The notes: a model not told the origin generated them from the sequence alone. A stretch of DNA of 64,000 nucleotides from Agrobacterium tumefaciens (GCF_013318015.2 NZ_CP115843.1:186001-250000), one strand, 5' to 3'. Counted from the first letter of the stretch, positions 26,660 to 36,232 are shown. Translations and numbers: made by a program.

Positions 26660-27013
26660 GAGTCTGACAGTTCGAAGGATGTTTGTTCGTGCGTATACGA
26701 CGCGGACGCAGATCACTGTCCATGGCGAAGGTTCTGGATTTGCAGTTTACCGTCGCCCCGGTTGATGGAACTTTCGATTGACACTCGAGTGGGGAGAAAA
26801 TGGGTTCGCCTCGAACCCATTGACAGCTAAATTTCAGTTTTCGGTCGCGCAGTTATGTACGGGAAAGCGCCGGACTTCCCGAGTTATTAATCCATCGTAT
26901 TGGTTGCGATACGGGAGGCATTGAAACTTACCGGCCTTCCGATGAGTGAAAATTGTTCGCCGATCACCTATTCCTTTCGACATTCCCTGAGGATTGCCAC
27001 CGTGTGTCGAATT
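26660..27013 (+). other. Intergenic with perfect short-loop hairpin
   Basis: A gap of about 350 bases between convergent etfA and ribA. AATGGGTTCG / CGAACCCATT (26799-26808 and 26812-26821) form a perfect 10-bp stem with a 3-base loop. It lacks a T-run on the plus strand; it may be a message-end stabiliser or weak bidirectional terminator. No gene is seen in the rest. Confidence 0.45.
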
Positions 27014-28084
27014 TCATTGGTTGTTAGCTTGACCGACGCGGTCGGAGGTCCCCACCAGCAAGCTATGACCAAATTTTTTCATCTTCGTGTCCAGATAGCG
27101 GGCGTTGAACGGGTTCGGCGGGATGACCAATGGCTCCACCTTCAAGATCGAAATTCCATGACGTCTAAGGCCTCTAGCCTTTTCGGGGTTGTTGGTCAGC
27201 AACTGGATGCCATCATAACCCAAACGGCGCAGTATCTCGGCTGCATGAGAATAGTCACGCGCGTCGTCGGGTAGTCCCAGGGCGCGATTGGCTTCTACCG
27301 TGTCTAGCCCCTTATCCTGCAAAGCATATGCGCGCATCTTGTTGGCTAGACCAATGCCTCTGCCTTCGTGCCCACGAAGGTAGATCAGCAAGCCCCCAGG
27401 AGAGGCTGCTATCCGGCGCAAACTCTCATTCAGTTGTGGGCCACAGTCGCAGCGTAGCGAACCAAAAGCATCGCCGGTGAGACATTCGGAATGTAACCTC
27501 ACCAGAGGCGGCTCGCGCGAGGTGCCCGGAGACATGAGTGCCAGATGTTCTATCCCGTCAAACTGAGTTGTAAAAGAATGCACGCGGAATGGGTGAGCGG
27601 AATGAGGAGTCGGCAAATCGGCCACTGCAACGTGATCGAGCGCTGATTCATGCCGACGGCGATGCAGTACCAGCGCCTCAATCGTCACAACAGGAACGCC
27701 CTTGGCCTGTGTTGTCTCAAGGTTGCCGCTATAGACCAGTTCGCAAACCAGAACCGAGAGAGAACGTCCAGCCAGCCGAGCAACATCAAGCATCGCTTCT
27801 GGCATATATTCGCGGAGCATCACACCGGCCGGATCAGCGAAAAGGGTTGGAAAGGGGTCCGTAGCCTCAGCCGCTTCGGTTTCTGCCACCCGAGTGACGA
27901 CGCCTTTTGCAGTCGCACGCATCCGCGCGATGGAAGAAACGGTCGCCTGTTCTTCGGACAGCGCAAGATAGGCTTGGCCACGATGGTCCAGCAGGACTAT
28001 GAAATCACCGCGTTGAAACGCTTCGAGCGCTAGAGGCACATCGTTTAGGGTCGCTACGCATCGGTTTGGAAGAACAGAGAGCAT
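27014..28084 (-). CDS. ribA: GTP cyclohydrolase II with degenerate RibB-like N-terminal domain
   Basis: A 356-residue protein. The C-terminal half (about 165-345) is a complete GTP cyclohydrolase II, the first step of riboflavin synthesis. It has zinc Cys residues in SECLTGDAFGSLRCDCGPQL, LRGHEGRGIGLANKMRAYALQD, VEANRALGLPDDARDYSHAAEIL and LTNNPEKARGL. The N-terminal half aligns with dihydroxybutanone-phosphate synthase (opening ALEAFQRGDFIVLLD; closing VPVVTIEALVLHRRRHES), but the acidic DDEDRENEGD catalytic and metal-binding segment is replaced by LLDHRGQAYLALS. That half is therefore very unlikely to make dihydroxybutanone phosphate. It lies downstream of the RibH2 gene and acyl-CoA dehydrogenase on the same strand, as part of a local flavin-supply set. 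Confidence 0.9.
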   Translation of the reverse strand: MLSVLPNRCVATLNDVPLALEAFQRGDFIVLLDHRGQAYLALSEEQATVSSIARMRATAKGVVTRVAETEAAEATDPFPTLFADPAGVMLREYMPEAMLDVARLAGRSLSVLVCELVYSGNLETTQAKGVPVVTIEALVLHRRRHESALDHVAVADLPTPHSAHPFRVHSFTTQFDGIEHLALMSPGTSREPPLVRLHSECLTGDAFGSLRCDCGPQLNESLRRIAASPGGLLIYLRGHEGRGIGLANKMRAYALQDKGLDTVEANRALGLPDDARDYSHAAEILRRLGYDGIQLLTNNPEKARGLRRHGISILKVEPLVIPPNPFNARYLDTKMKKFGHSLLVGTSDRVGQANNQ

Positions 28085-28208
28085 CGCAAGTCTCCTTTGT
28101 AGTCAGATCTGCCCGCTACGGTGCGGGAAACGATCTCATCGCTGTACCTTCAATCGTTGAGGCAAGGTGCCGATCACGCTCTTGCCGATCGATCGTCGTG
28201 GTGCCGCC

Positions 28209-28646
28209 CTAGATCGCGAGATCGGCCACCATCCGCACTGCGTTCGCGGCCTCGGCGCCTTTTTTCACGAAATGATCGGAGTAGAATTCATGATGGGTCT
28301 CGGAATCGTGGAAGTGATGCGGGGTTAGGCTGACGGAAAAGGTCGGGACGCCGGTTGCCATCTGGGCATCCATGAGGCCGGTGACGACAGCCTGCGCCAC
28401 GAATTCATGCCGATAGATCCCGCCATTGACAACCAGAGCGGCCCCCACGATCGCGTCGAAGCGCTTGGTCTCGCCTAGTTTCTTCGCGAGCAGCGGCATC
28501 TCGAAGGCGCCGGGGACATCATAGGCAGAAATGGCGACCTTGCGACCGGCTGCTGCCATGTCTGCTTCGAAGCCTTTCAGTACCTGATCGACAATTTCAG
28601 AATGCCAACGGGCCTTGATGAAGGCAATTTTCAATGTCTCGGGCAT
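28209..28646 (-). CDS. ribH: 6,7-dimethyl-8-ribityllumazine synthase, RibH2 type
   Basis: A 145-residue lumazine synthase, the penultimate enzyme of riboflavin synthesis. KIAFIKARWHSEIVDQ, DVPGAFEMPL, GAALVVNGGIYRHEFVAQAVVTG and SVSLTPHHFHDSETHHEFYSDHFVKKGAEAANA closely follow the second (decameric, RibH2) isoform of Brucella and Mesorhizobium, whose W-H and PHHFH signatures differ from icosahedral RibH1. ATG 28646 is preferred over the in-frame GTG at 28664 because GGAGGAGAGG stands just before it. An extra copy next to catabolic flavoenzymes suggests a role in meeting local flavin demand. I looked for an FMN riboswitch upstream and did not see its conserved elements. Confidence 0.93.
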   Translation of the reverse strand: MPETLKIAFIKARWHSEIVDQVLKGFEADMAAAGRKVAISAYDVPGAFEMPLLAKKLGETKRFDAIVGAALVVNGGIYRHEFVAQAVVTGLMDAQMATGVPTFSVSLTPHHFHDSETHHEFYSDHFVKKGAEAANAVRMVADLAI

Positions 28647-28839
28647 AGCGACCTCTCCTCCCACGCTGTTTGATGGGCGGGACCACTCCCGGATCCCCGC
28701 TCGCGATCAAGCTAAAACAAGCGTGAAGCCGCGGTAAACTGTCTCTTATGCTACAGGCTGTTACCCGTTGTCCGATGCTCGTTTTCTCGCGCGAGACAGC
28801 GTCGGACACCCTGTCTGCGCTAAGTTCCTTACGCCCTAT

Positions 28840-29500
28840 TCCTACGGTAACGCCACCGCAGATATAGAAGGCTTGGCCGGTGACAAAGCTTGCGCGGTCA
28901 CCACAAAAGAAACTGACGGCATTGGCCGCATCGTCCGGAGTGCCCATCCGGCCTACCGCAATGGTGGAGGTGATCTTCTGCGTGCGTTTGGCGTCCGGCG
29001 GATTGTTCTGCCAGAATGCGCTGGTCGCAATCGGCCTGGCGCCACGCAGTTGACGGTAATCCCGTCGCGCCCAAGCTCAAGCGCCCATGTCCGCGCCAGC
29101 GATTGTAGAGGCTGGGCCCTTCCTAGCCGAGCGTGCACGACTGGTGTTCATGACGATCCGACCAGTGCCGCGCTGGCGCATGCAGGCCTGCGATTAGGCA
29201 GGTACGGGTCTTGAGATGGAGGATGCAGTCGAAATCACCAACCGCAACATCGTCAAACAGCGCAGGCTGGACGATTTCGACATTGTTGAGAAGGACGCTG
29301 ACCGGATGGCGCTTGGCAATCTCGGCGAAGGCCGCTTCGGCAATGTCTCTGTTAAAGATCGGCAACGACGGTGTTGGTCTGAAGCGCCGGGTCATCGGGC
29401 GGTACAATATCAACGGTGATAACTCGGAATCCATCTTCCAGCAGGCGCTGGCTGATGGCAGCCCGATTTTGCGGGCATCGCCCGTCACCACCCCTGCGGC
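28840..29500 (-). pseudogene. Decayed short-chain dehydrogenase (FabG-like)
   Basis: Fragments of one SDR gene appear in order but in different frames going leftward. First is the glycine motif VTGDARKIGLP with I-F-N-R-DIAEAAFAEI and LLNNVEIVQPALFDDV (29491-29200), then LARTWALELGRDGITVNCVAPGR (about 29100-29020), then GTPDDAANAVSFFCGDRASFVTGQAFYICGGVTVG (28950-28850). At least two frameshifts separate them, and the catalytic YxxxK part is disrupted. It starts about 20 bases after the acyl-CoA dehydrogenase stop on the same strand, so it was once part of that operon. Confidence 0.8.
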
Positions 29501-29522
29501 TTTGTCCTGCCTGTCCCTCAGG

Positions 29523-30692
29523 TCAGAGATCGGCTTCCTTGATCATCCCGCGCGCAATGACGATCTGCTGGATTTGCGTCGTGCCTTCATAGATGCGGAA
29601 CAGGCGCACATCGCGGTAGAAGCGTTCTATCCCGTAATCCGCAATATAGCCGGCTCCACCGTGGATCTGAACGGCGCGGTCGGCGACCCGGCCGACCATC
29701 TCAGAGGCAAACATCTTGCAGCAGGCGGCATCCGTCGAGACGTTCTGACCGGCATCCTTGCGGCGGGCCGTTTCCTCGATCATGCATCGCGCAGCAAACG
29801 CCTCGGCTCTGCTATCGGCCAGCATTGCCTGAATCAGTTGTTTCTCGGCGATCGCCTCGCCAAACTGTTTGCGCTCCATGGCATAGCGCAGGCTGTCGCG
29901 GATGAGCCGCTCGGCAGCTCCGGTGCAAACGGCGGAGATGTGCAGCCTGCCACGGTCTAGAACCTTCATTGCTGTCTTGAAGCCAAGGCCTTCGCGCTCG
30001 GAGCCGCCTATGATGGCGCTCGCTGGAACACGGCAATCTTCAAGGATGACGTCGCAGGTATGCGATCCCTTCTGACCCATCTTCCTGTCGACCTGCCCAA
30101 GGCTTAGACCCGGCGTTCCCGCCTCGACTAGAAACGCCGTCACCCCGGCCGATGTCTTGGATTCGGGGTCTGTGCGGGCAAAGACGGTGAAGAGGCCGGC
30201 GCGGGGCGCATTGGTGATGTAGCGCTTGGTGCCGTTGAGAATGTAGTGATCGCCTTCGCGCCGTGCCGAGGTGCGCAGCGACCCTGCATCCGAACCTGCC
30301 TCCGGCTCTGTCAACGCGAAGGAGGCAATCAGGTCGCCGGTGGCGAGACGCGGCAGATAAGCCGCCTTCTGTTCGTCCGTGCCGTCAATGATGATGCCCT
30401 GCGATCCGATCCCGTTGTTGGTGCCCACCAGCGAGCGGAAGGCGGGCGAGGTTTGACCGAGCACGAAGGCGGCCTGAACCTCTTCGGCCATGGTCAGCCC
30501 AATACCACCATATTCTTCCGGGATAGACAGACCGAAGAGCCCCATGTCGCGAATCTCCTGAACGAGATCCGGCGGGATCAGATCGGTTTCGGCAACCTTG
30601 TCCTCGTTAGGGATTAGCCGCTCCCTGACGAAGCGGTCGAGTGTGTCGAGAAACTGCGCGAGCGTTTCGGCATCAAGGCTCATTTGTGCCAT
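29523..30692 (-). CDS. Acyl-CoA dehydrogenase
   Basis: A FAD-dependent acyl-CoA dehydrogenase of about 389 residues, introducing the alpha-beta double bond and passing electrons to ETF. Marks: PEEYGGIGLTMAEEVQAAFVLGQTSPAF, ASFALTEPEAGSDAGSLRTSARREGDHYILNGTKRYITNA (FAD/substrate), KMGQKGSHTCDVILEDCRVP, DRGRLHISAVCTGAAERLI, and IHGGAGYIADYGIERFYRDVRLFRIYEGTTQIQQIVIARG with the catalytic Glu in YEGT. The start is taken at ATG 30692 (MAQMSLDAETLAQF); the open frame extends to 30860 but that extra part has no family character. It diverges from the alcohol dehydrogenase gene at 30881 and is followed by the decayed SDR, ribH and ribA. Confidence 0.93.
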   Translation of the reverse strand: MAQMSLDAETLAQFLDTLDRFVRERLIPNEDKVAETDLIPPDLVQEIRDMGLFGLSIPEEYGGIGLTMAEEVQAAFVLGQTSPAFRSLVGTNNGIGSQGIIIDGTDEQKAAYLPRLATGDLIASFALTEPEAGSDAGSLRTSARREGDHYILNGTKRYITNAPRAGLFTVFARTDPESKTSAGVTAFLVEAGTPGLSLGQVDRKMGQKGSHTCDVILEDCRVPASAIIGGSEREGLGFKTAMKVLDRGRLHISAVCTGAAERLIRDSLRYAMERKQFGEAIAEKQLIQAMLADSRAEAFAARCMIEETARRKDAGQNVSTDAACCKMFASEMVGRVADRAVQIHGGAGYIADYGIERFYRDVRLFRIYEGTTQIQQIVIARGMIKEADL

Positions 30693-30880
30693 CCATGTCT
30701 GTGGTTTTGGCTTTGCATAACAGGCAGCTGCGACCTCGCCCATTGCCCGATTGCTCCATGCTCGCGATGCGGTCCCGTCGCAGAAGAGACAGTTGTCCAA
30801 TCCAGCGGCTGTGCTTCTACTTTTCCAGCCGCAGCCTGTAATTGCTGCGTCATAGGACAACTTGGGAGGAGGTATCCGAA

Positions 30881-31948
30881 ATGAAGGCTCTGCGCTTTCA
30901 CGCTGCTAAGGACCTGCGGGTCGAAGACATCCCTTTGCCGACAGATCCTGCTGATGATGAGGTGGTGATCAAGAACCGCTTTGTCGGCATCTGCGGCACG
31001 GATCTGCACGAATATGCTTACGGCCCGATCTTTGTGCCGAAAGATGCTGAAGGAAAGACGGCCCAGCCGCAGGTTCTCGGCCACGAATATGGTGGTGTCG
31101 TCACCAAGGTCGGCAAGAATATCATGCATGTCAAGGTTGGCGATCGTGTCTCGGTCCAGCCGTTCATCACCCCGCGCGGCGGTGACTACTATTCTGATCT
31201 TGGCCATTTCAACCTGTCGGACCAACTGCAACTGGCGGGCCTCTCGTGGATCGGTGGCGGAATGGCGAGCGAAAGCCTGCTGAAGGGCTTTAACGTCTAC
31301 AAGGTGCCCGACAACCTCTCCGACGAAGATGCCGCGCTTGTCGAGCCGACCGCGGTTGCGGTCTATGGCGTTGATCGTGGTGGTGTGAAAGCTGGTGATT
31401 CGGTGCTGGTCACCGGCGCAGGCCCGATCGGCCTCCTGACGCTTCTGGCCGCGCGCGCGGCAGGAGCGGTTCAGCTCTTCGTCTCGGATCCGAACGCAAC
31501 CCGGCTTGCCATTGCAAAGAAGATTATCCCGGATGTCGTCACCATCAATCCGCGCGAACAGGGTGTAGGTGATGTGATCCGCGCTGCCACCGAAGGGAAT
31601 GTCGGGTGTGACGTCGCGCTGGAATGCGTCGGCAATACGCTGGCCCTGCAGGCCTGCGTCGATGCTGTGCGCAAGCGCGGTACGGTGGTGCAGATCGGCC
31701 TGCATGCTGGCGAAGCTCCGGTAAACTGGTTCAACGTCACCTTCAAGGACATCGATATTCGCGGTTCCTGGGCATACACCGCCCAGATGTGGCCGCGTGT
31801 CATGCGCCTGATCGCCTCTGGCCAGATCCCGGCCCAGAAGGTGGTGACCAAGACGGTTCAACTGGACACCGCCACCAAGGAAGGCTTTGACGCGCTTCTC
31901 GATCCGGCGGGCACCCATCTGAAGATCCTAATTGACCTTGGGCGCTGA
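30881..31948 (+). CDS. Zinc-type alcohol dehydrogenase, 2,3-butanediol/sorbitol dehydrogenase-like
   Basis: A 355-residue medium-chain dehydrogenase oxidising a secondary alcohol with NAD. Catalytic zinc ligands appear as Cys in VGICGTDLHEY, His-Glu in GHEYGGVV and Glu in ALVEPTAVAVYG; the cofactor motif is GAGPIGLLTLLAARAAG. The structural-zinc loop normally has four Cys, but here reads PFITPRGGDYYSDLGHFNLSDQ with none, so the structural zinc is absent. ATG 30881 follows GGGAGGAGG; the longer frame from 30842 is not supported. Its place next to an acyl-CoA dehydrogenase suggests a cyclic or branched alcohol from the same pathway. Confidence 0.9.
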   Translation: MKALRFHAAKDLRVEDIPLPTDPADDEVVIKNRFVGICGTDLHEYAYGPIFVPKDAEGKTAQPQVLGHEYGGVVTKVGKNIMHVKVGDRVSVQPFITPRGGDYYSDLGHFNLSDQLQLAGLSWIGGGMASESLLKGFNVYKVPDNLSDEDAALVEPTAVAVYGVDRGGVKAGDSVLVTGAGPIGLLTLLAARAAGAVQLFVSDPNATRLAIAKKIIPDVVTINPREQGVGDVIRAATEGNVGCDVALECVGNTLALQACVDAVRKRGTVVQIGLHAGEAPVNWFNVTFKDIDIRGSWAYTAQMWPRVMRLIASGQIPAQKVVTKTVQLDTATKEGFDALLDPAGTHLKILIDLGR

Positions 31949-31988
31949 CCGCACAACGTATCTCCCATCGGCTTTGCCCGGATTCTAG

Positions 31989-32021
31989 AAAGCCAAGGCA
32001 GTCTTTTTGGCTTGGCTTTTT
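31989..32021 (+). terminator. Rho-independent terminator of the alcohol dehydrogenase gene
   Basis: AAAGCCAAG / CTTGGCTTTTT, a 9-bp stem about 40 bases past the stop ending in a run of five T, then C. Confidence 0.8.
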
Positions 32022-32064
32022 CGCCGGGACCGACGTCTGGTGAAGGACCGGAATGCAAGAAGAA

Positions 32065-32092
32065 GGCCCGCAGCACTGCCAAGCTGCGGGCC
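32065..32092 (-). terminator. Bidirectional terminator between convergent genes
   Basis: GGCCCGCAG / CTGCGGGCC form a 9-bp GC stem with a 10-base loop, about 24 bases beyond the thiolase stop on the minus strand. It is followed by CTTCTT on the minus strand and TTTCG on the plus strand, so it can serve either side. Confidence 0.75.
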
Positions 32093-32115
32093 TTTCGTGG
32101 TAGCTTTTGGTGCAG

Positions 32116-33321
32116 TCAGACCCGTTCGAGAAGCACGGCAACGCCCTGTCCGACGCCGACACACATCGACACGACGGCGCGCCGGACCGTTCCGAGCGAC
32201 AGTTCGAGTGCCGCACTGCCGGTGATGCGCGCACCCGACATGCCGAGCGGGTGGCCGAACGCTATCGCGCCGCCATTAGGATTGACGCGCGAATCGTTTG
32301 CCGCAATGCCAAGCCCCTTCAGGCAGGCGAGAACCTGCGCGGCAAAGGCTTCATTCAGTTCGAAGAGATCGATCTCGGCAGTGGTGAGAGCGGCCTGCGA
32401 CAGCAACTTTTGCACCGCCGGCACGGGGCCGTAACCCATAATGCGTGGCGTAACGCCGGAGGAGGCGCCAGCGGCGATCCGTGCGATTGGCTCCAGGCCA
32501 TGGCGCTTGACGGCGGCTTCCGAGGCGAGGATCAGTCCAGCGGCACCATCATTGACGCCCGAGGCATTGCCCGCCGTCACCGAACCGTCGGTGCGGGTGA
32601 TTGGCCGCAGCCGCGCCAGATCGGCAAGTGTCGTCTCGGGACGCGGGTGCTCGTCGCGGTCGAACAGCACTTCCTTGCCCTTTCCGACGGATATTGCGAC
32701 CGGCATGATCTCTCTGGCCGTGCGGCCCGATGCCATCGCCGCCCCGGCCTTCTGCTGCGAGGCAAGCGCGAAGGCATCTTGCTCGTCGCGGTCGATCTGC
32801 ATGTCGTCGGCCAGATTCTGCGCGGTTTCCGGCATGGAGTCGGTGCCGTAGCGGGTGCGCATACGCGGATTGATGAAGCGCCACCCGATCGTCGTATCTT
32901 CCATGGCGATGGAGCGCGAAAAGGCGCTCTCCGATTTGAGCAAGACAAAGGGGGCCCGGCTCATGCTTTCGACACCACCGGCGACGACCAGCTCCATTTC
33001 ACCCGCCTTGATGGCGCGCACGCCGGAAATGATCGCTTCCATGCCCGAGCCGCACAGCCGGTTGACGGTGACGCCCGGAACGCTGTCCGGCAGGCCGGCC
33101 AGCAGCGACCCCATGCGAGCAACATTGCGGTTGTCTTCACCGGCCTGGTTGGCACAGCCCATCCACACTTCTTCGACGGCTGTGGGGTCCATGGCCGTGT
33201 TGCGCTTCATGAGCTCGGCCAGCGGTAGGGCGGCGAGATCGTCGGTGCGCAATTTCGCCAATGAGCCGCCGTGGCGGCCAATCGGCGTGCGGATATAGTC
33301 ACAGATGAAGACGTCGGTCAT
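32116..33321 (-). CDS. Acetyl-CoA acyltransferase, 3-oxoadipyl-CoA thiolase-like
   Basis: A 401-residue thiolase cleaving a 3-oxoacyl-CoA with CoA. The acylated Cys is in NRLCGSGMEAI, the His is in NPNGGAIAFGHPLGMSGAR and the second Cys is in CVGVGQGVAVLLERV. The NVARMGSLLAGLPDSVPGVTVNRLCGSG and RYGTDSMPETAQNLADDMQI stretches are typical of PcaF/PaaJ, which splits 3-oxoadipyl-CoA to succinyl-CoA and acetyl-CoA. Other dicarboxyl or branched 3-oxoacyl-CoA thiolases look alike. Its start overlaps the FadB-like gene's stop by 4 bases, so the two are translationally coupled and probably act in sequence. Confidence 0.92.
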   Translation of the reverse strand: MTDVFICDYIRTPIGRHGGSLAKLRTDDLAALPLAELMKRNTAMDPTAVEEVWMGCANQAGEDNRNVARMGSLLAGLPDSVPGVTVNRLCGSGMEAIISGVRAIKAGEMELVVAGGVESMSRAPFVLLKSESAFSRSIAMEDTTIGWRFINPRMRTRYGTDSMPETAQNLADDMQIDRDEQDAFALASQQKAGAAMASGRTAREIMPVAISVGKGKEVLFDRDEHPRPETTLADLARLRPITRTDGSVTAGNASGVNDGAAGLILASEAAVKRHGLEPIARIAAGASSGVTPRIMGYGPVPAVQKLLSQAALTTAEIDLFELNEAFAAQVLACLKGLGIAANDSRVNPNGGAIAFGHPLGMSGARITGSAALELSLGTVRRAVVSMCVGVGQGVAVLLERV

Positions 33322-35393
33322 GCAAAGGCTCCGTCACGGTTGATACTTTCAAAATTGTGGCCGTCGCTAACCAGCTGCCGCAGGAGACTGGGAATGTTCC
33401 AACTGCGCGGGTCGGCTGCGGCGAGCGCCTCGACCTTGGTGAGAATGACTGGAAGGCTCATCTGGTCGGCAAAATGCATCAGGCCACCCGCAAAGCGCGG
33501 GAAGCCGTAGCCGTGGATCAAAACCAGATCGATATCCTGCGGACGCTGAGCTATCCCTTCTTCGAGGATGGCCGTCGCTTCAAGGACCATGGCGAGAATG
33601 GCGCGCTCGGCGAGTCCGGCCTTGTCCATGGTCTCTCGCCGGATGCCGGCCTTTTTGCTCGCCTGCAAGATCGCCTCAGTGACGACCGGCGACTCCACCG
33701 GCTTGCCGGCAGTGTCATAATCATACCAGCCGGCCCCGGTCTTGCGGCCGAGCCGGCCGAGGACTTCGACCAGGTGGTCGGCAATCGGTACGTAGCGGAT
33801 ATCGGTGCGTTCGCGCGGGTTCTGCCGCTTGCGGTTGGCATGGGCGATATCGAGACCGGACATGTCCTGTGCCTCGTAGGGGCCCATCGCCATACCGAAA
33901 TCGCGCATCGCCTCATCGACGGCCTTCGGGGTGGCTCCTTCGATCAGCATCACGTCGGCGGCATGCCGGTAGCGCGACAGAATTCGGTTGCCGATGAAGC
34001 CGTCGCAGACGCCCGCAAGGACCGGCATCTTGTTCAACTGCTTCGACAGGGCAAAGGCCTTGCCCAGCGTCGCCGCGTCCGTGGTCCTGCTGCGGACGAT
34101 CTCCAGCAGCTTCATCACATGTGCCGGGGCAAAGAAATGCAGGCCGAGGAAGCGGCCCGGGTTGACGATTCCTTTGGCGATGATGTCGACATCGAGATAG
34201 GAAGTGTTTGTCGCCAGAACCGTATCGGCCGACAGACCCGTCTGAAGGTCGGCAAAGATCGATTTCTTGACGTCCATGTTCTCGAAAGCGGCTTCGATTG
34301 CCAGATCCACCGGCGGCAGATCGGCAAAGCCGGCACCGAAACTGAGCCGGCTGCGAAACTCCTCGGCATCACGGATGGCGCGTCGCTCGGTGCCCTGGGC
34401 AATCAACTTGTCGAGGTTGACCATGGCACGCGCCTGACCCGCGGCATCCGTCTCGACGACATGGACGCGCAGACCAGACAGTGTCAGGGCATAGGTGATG
34501 CCTGCGCCCATCAGGCCACCGCCAACGACGATGGCGCTTGACAGCGGTCGCTCCGGCGCGGGGAACGCCTTGCCCTGCGATTGGGCTGCCCGCTCGGCAA
34601 AGAAGACATGGCGTAAGGCCGCGGCCTGGGCGGAATGGCGCAACTGCAGGAAGGCCGCGCGTTCGCGCTCGAGCGTGGCGTCTAGCGGATCGGTGGCCGA
34701 GGCGGCAACAAGATCAATGGCGATATGCGGGGCGTTCTGCCCCGTGGCGCGGCGGTATGCCAGTGTATGGGCGGCCTCAATGGCCTCGGCATTAGAAGCC
34801 GGGGCAGGGCGATGATCGGCGACGTTCATATCCGCCAGCAGATCGGCCGGAAAGGCGAGCGCCGCCGCCATAGGATCGTCGTCGACGAGATCCACCAGAC
34901 CGAGACGAAACGCTTCTGATGCCGCAATGGTGCGGCCCTGGCCTATGAGATCGGCAGCCTCCGCAACGCCGATCAGGCGCGACAGGCGCTGGGTGCCCCC
35001 GGCGCCCGGCACAATGCCGAGCGTCACTTCCGGCAGGCCGAAGCTTGCGCCGGGCGATGCCACGCGTGCGCGGCAGGCGAGCGCAATCTCAAGTCCGCCG
35101 CCGAGGGCCGGACCGGTGATCACGGCGATTGTCGGGAAGGGCAGTGCGATCAGCTCGAGCAGAATGTCGTTGAGATGCGGCGATAGCGCCGGCCCGTCAA
35201 ATTCCCTGGCATCCGAGCCGGCCACGAAGGCGCGCCCGGCGCCCCGGAGGATCAGGCGCTCGGGACGATCGCCCCGCGCCCGTGCAATCGCGTCCTTCAG
35301 CCCGGCGCGCATCGCCTGTCCGAAAATGTTCAGTGGCGGGTTATCGAACGTAATGATCGCGCGCTTTTCGCGAAATTCATAAGTGACTGGCAT
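33318..35393 (-). CDS. Bifunctional enoyl-CoA hydratase/3-hydroxyacyl-CoA dehydrogenase (FadB-like)
   Basis: A 691-residue beta-oxidation fusion. The N-terminal crotonase domain (about 1-190) has [38 protein letters not shown] and [22 protein letters not shown] with one catalytic Glu. The NAD-binding domain starts near 290 with [37 protein letters not shown] and [23 protein letters not shown] belong to the dehydrogenase, followed by two C-terminal 3HCDH repeats (about 495-690). It matches the multifunctional peroxisome-type architecture. It forms an operon with the thiolase and diverges from the flavin reductase/monooxygenase operon at 35645. Confidence 0.94.
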   Translation of the reverse strand: MPVTYEFREKRAIITFDNPPLNIFGQAMRAGLKDAIARARGDRPERLILRGAGRAFVAGSDAREFDGPALSPHLNDILLELIALPFPTIAVITGPALGGGLEIALACRARVASPGASFGLPEVTLGIVPGAGGTQRLSRLIGVAEAADLIGQGRTIAASEAFRLGLVDLVDDDPMAAALAFPADLLADMNVADHRPAPASNAEAIEAAHTLAYRRATGQNAPHIAIDLVAASATDPLDATLERERAAFLQLRHSAQAAALRHVFFAERAAQSQGKAFPAPERPLSSAIVVGGGLMGAGITYALTLSGLRVHVVETDAAGQARAMVNLDKLIAQGTERRAIRDAEEFRSRLSFGAGFADLPPVDLAIEAAFENMDVKKSIFADLQTGLSADTVLATNTSYLDVDIIAKGIVNPGRFLGLHFFAPAHVMKLLEIVRSRTTDAATLGKAFALSKQLNKMPVLAGVCDGFIGNRILSRYRHAADVMLIEGATPKAVDEAMRDFGMAMGPYEAQDMSGLDIAHANRKRQNPRERTDIRYVPIADHLVEVLGRLGRKTGAGWYDYDTAGKPVESPVVTEAILQASKKAGIRRETMDKAGLAERAILAMVLEATAILEEGIAQRPQDIDLVLIHGYGFPRFAGGLMHFADQMSLPVILTKVEALAAADPRSWNIPSLLRQLVSDGHNFESINRDGAFA

Positions 35394-35644
35394 GGCGTTT
35401 CCTCGACGGGATGATGTCGGACGACATTCGCGGTGCTGTCGGCCGGCCTTCAGGCGGTGCTGTGCGTCACTTCTCTCTGAGGCTGATGATACAGCGCGGC
35501 AACTGTCAATTCTGAGACACGCACTGGCACGGAGACCAACTCACCTTGGCCAGTATGAATCCGGTAAGTAATTGAAAATGATGGCATCGAAAGCAGGATA
35601 TCAACGGTTTTAGATAGTAAGCACACAAAGGGAGGATCCACCAG

Positions 35645-36169
35645 ATGACGGCAGAAAACCTGGGCAAAAACCCCCTGACGGGATTGTTTCGGGACAGCAT
35701 GCGTCTCGTGGCGTCATCTGTGTCGCTGGTCACAGCGCGTGATGCTGGCGGCAACTGGCACGGAATGGCGGTGACCAGCGCTGGTTCACTTTCCATGGAC
35801 CCGCCGTCGATGATGGTGGCCGTCAATCGGACGGCCTCAATCTATCCGGTGATCGTTGCATCCGGTTATTTCACGCTGAACCTCATAAACGAATCTCACG
35901 CGGCCCTCCTTGAGCCTTTCGCGCGAAGCGACATGCGTGATCGACGCTTCGTCGACGAGGCCTGGGTGCCGGCGGGCCCGAGCGGTCCCGTGCTGACGGG
36001 CGCCCTGTGCAGCCATGTCTGCAAGGTTGCTGAAACGCATGACTTCGGCACGCACACGGTTTTCTTCGGCACTGTTGATGACGTGATCCTGCACGACAGT
36101 ACATCGCAGGGACCCATCCTCTGGCTGAACGGCAAGCGCGCATCCGTGGTCTCTGCGCACGCCATCTGA
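35645..36169 (+). CDS. Flavin reductase domain protein (FMN-binding split barrel)
   Basis: A 174-residue NAD(P)H:flavin reductase of the short-chain HpaC/DIM6 type, supplying reduced FMN to a partner monooxygenase. Family marks: FRDSMRLVASSVSLVTARDAGGNWHGMAVTSAGSLSMDPPSMMVAVNRTASIYPVI, GYFTLNLI, and HTVFFGTVDDVIL...PILWLNGK near the end. The start is well supported (GGGAGG upstream). It is the first gene of a rightward operon; the luciferase-family monooxygenase gene begins 63 bases after its stop, which makes the pairing strong. It is a paralogue of the protein at 38702-39244. Confidence 0.92.
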   Translation: MTAENLGKNPLTGLFRDSMRLVASSVSLVTARDAGGNWHGMAVTSAGSLSMDPPSMMVAVNRTASIYPVIVASGYFTLNLINESHAALLEPFARSDMRDRRFVDEAWVPAGPSGPVLTGALCSHVCKVAETHDFGTHTVFFGTVDDVILHDSTSQGPILWLNGKRASVVSAHAI

Positions 36170-36232
36170 CATCCGCATCAATCTTGCATCAATGATTTCC
36201 TCGCACCGAGGAGATCACAAAGGGAGGTAATC

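Noticed and set aside
28647..28790. FMN riboswitch before ribH2
   Set aside because: I looked on the minus strand for the conserved RFN stretches (AGGGGCAGGGTGAAATTC and CCGCGAG-like) and did not find them.
29123..29491. 122-residue open frame as an intact gene
   Set aside because: It carries only the first part of an SDR, and the remaining motifs follow in other frames, so it is part of a pseudogene.
30693..30860. N-terminal extension of the acyl-CoA dehydrogenase
   Set aside because: It has no signal peptide or family similarity and occupies the divergent promoter gap; ATG 30692 gives the family length.
32107..33228. 373-residue plus-strand open frame
   Set aside because: Antisense to the thiolase, which has all catalytic motifs; no recognisable domain.
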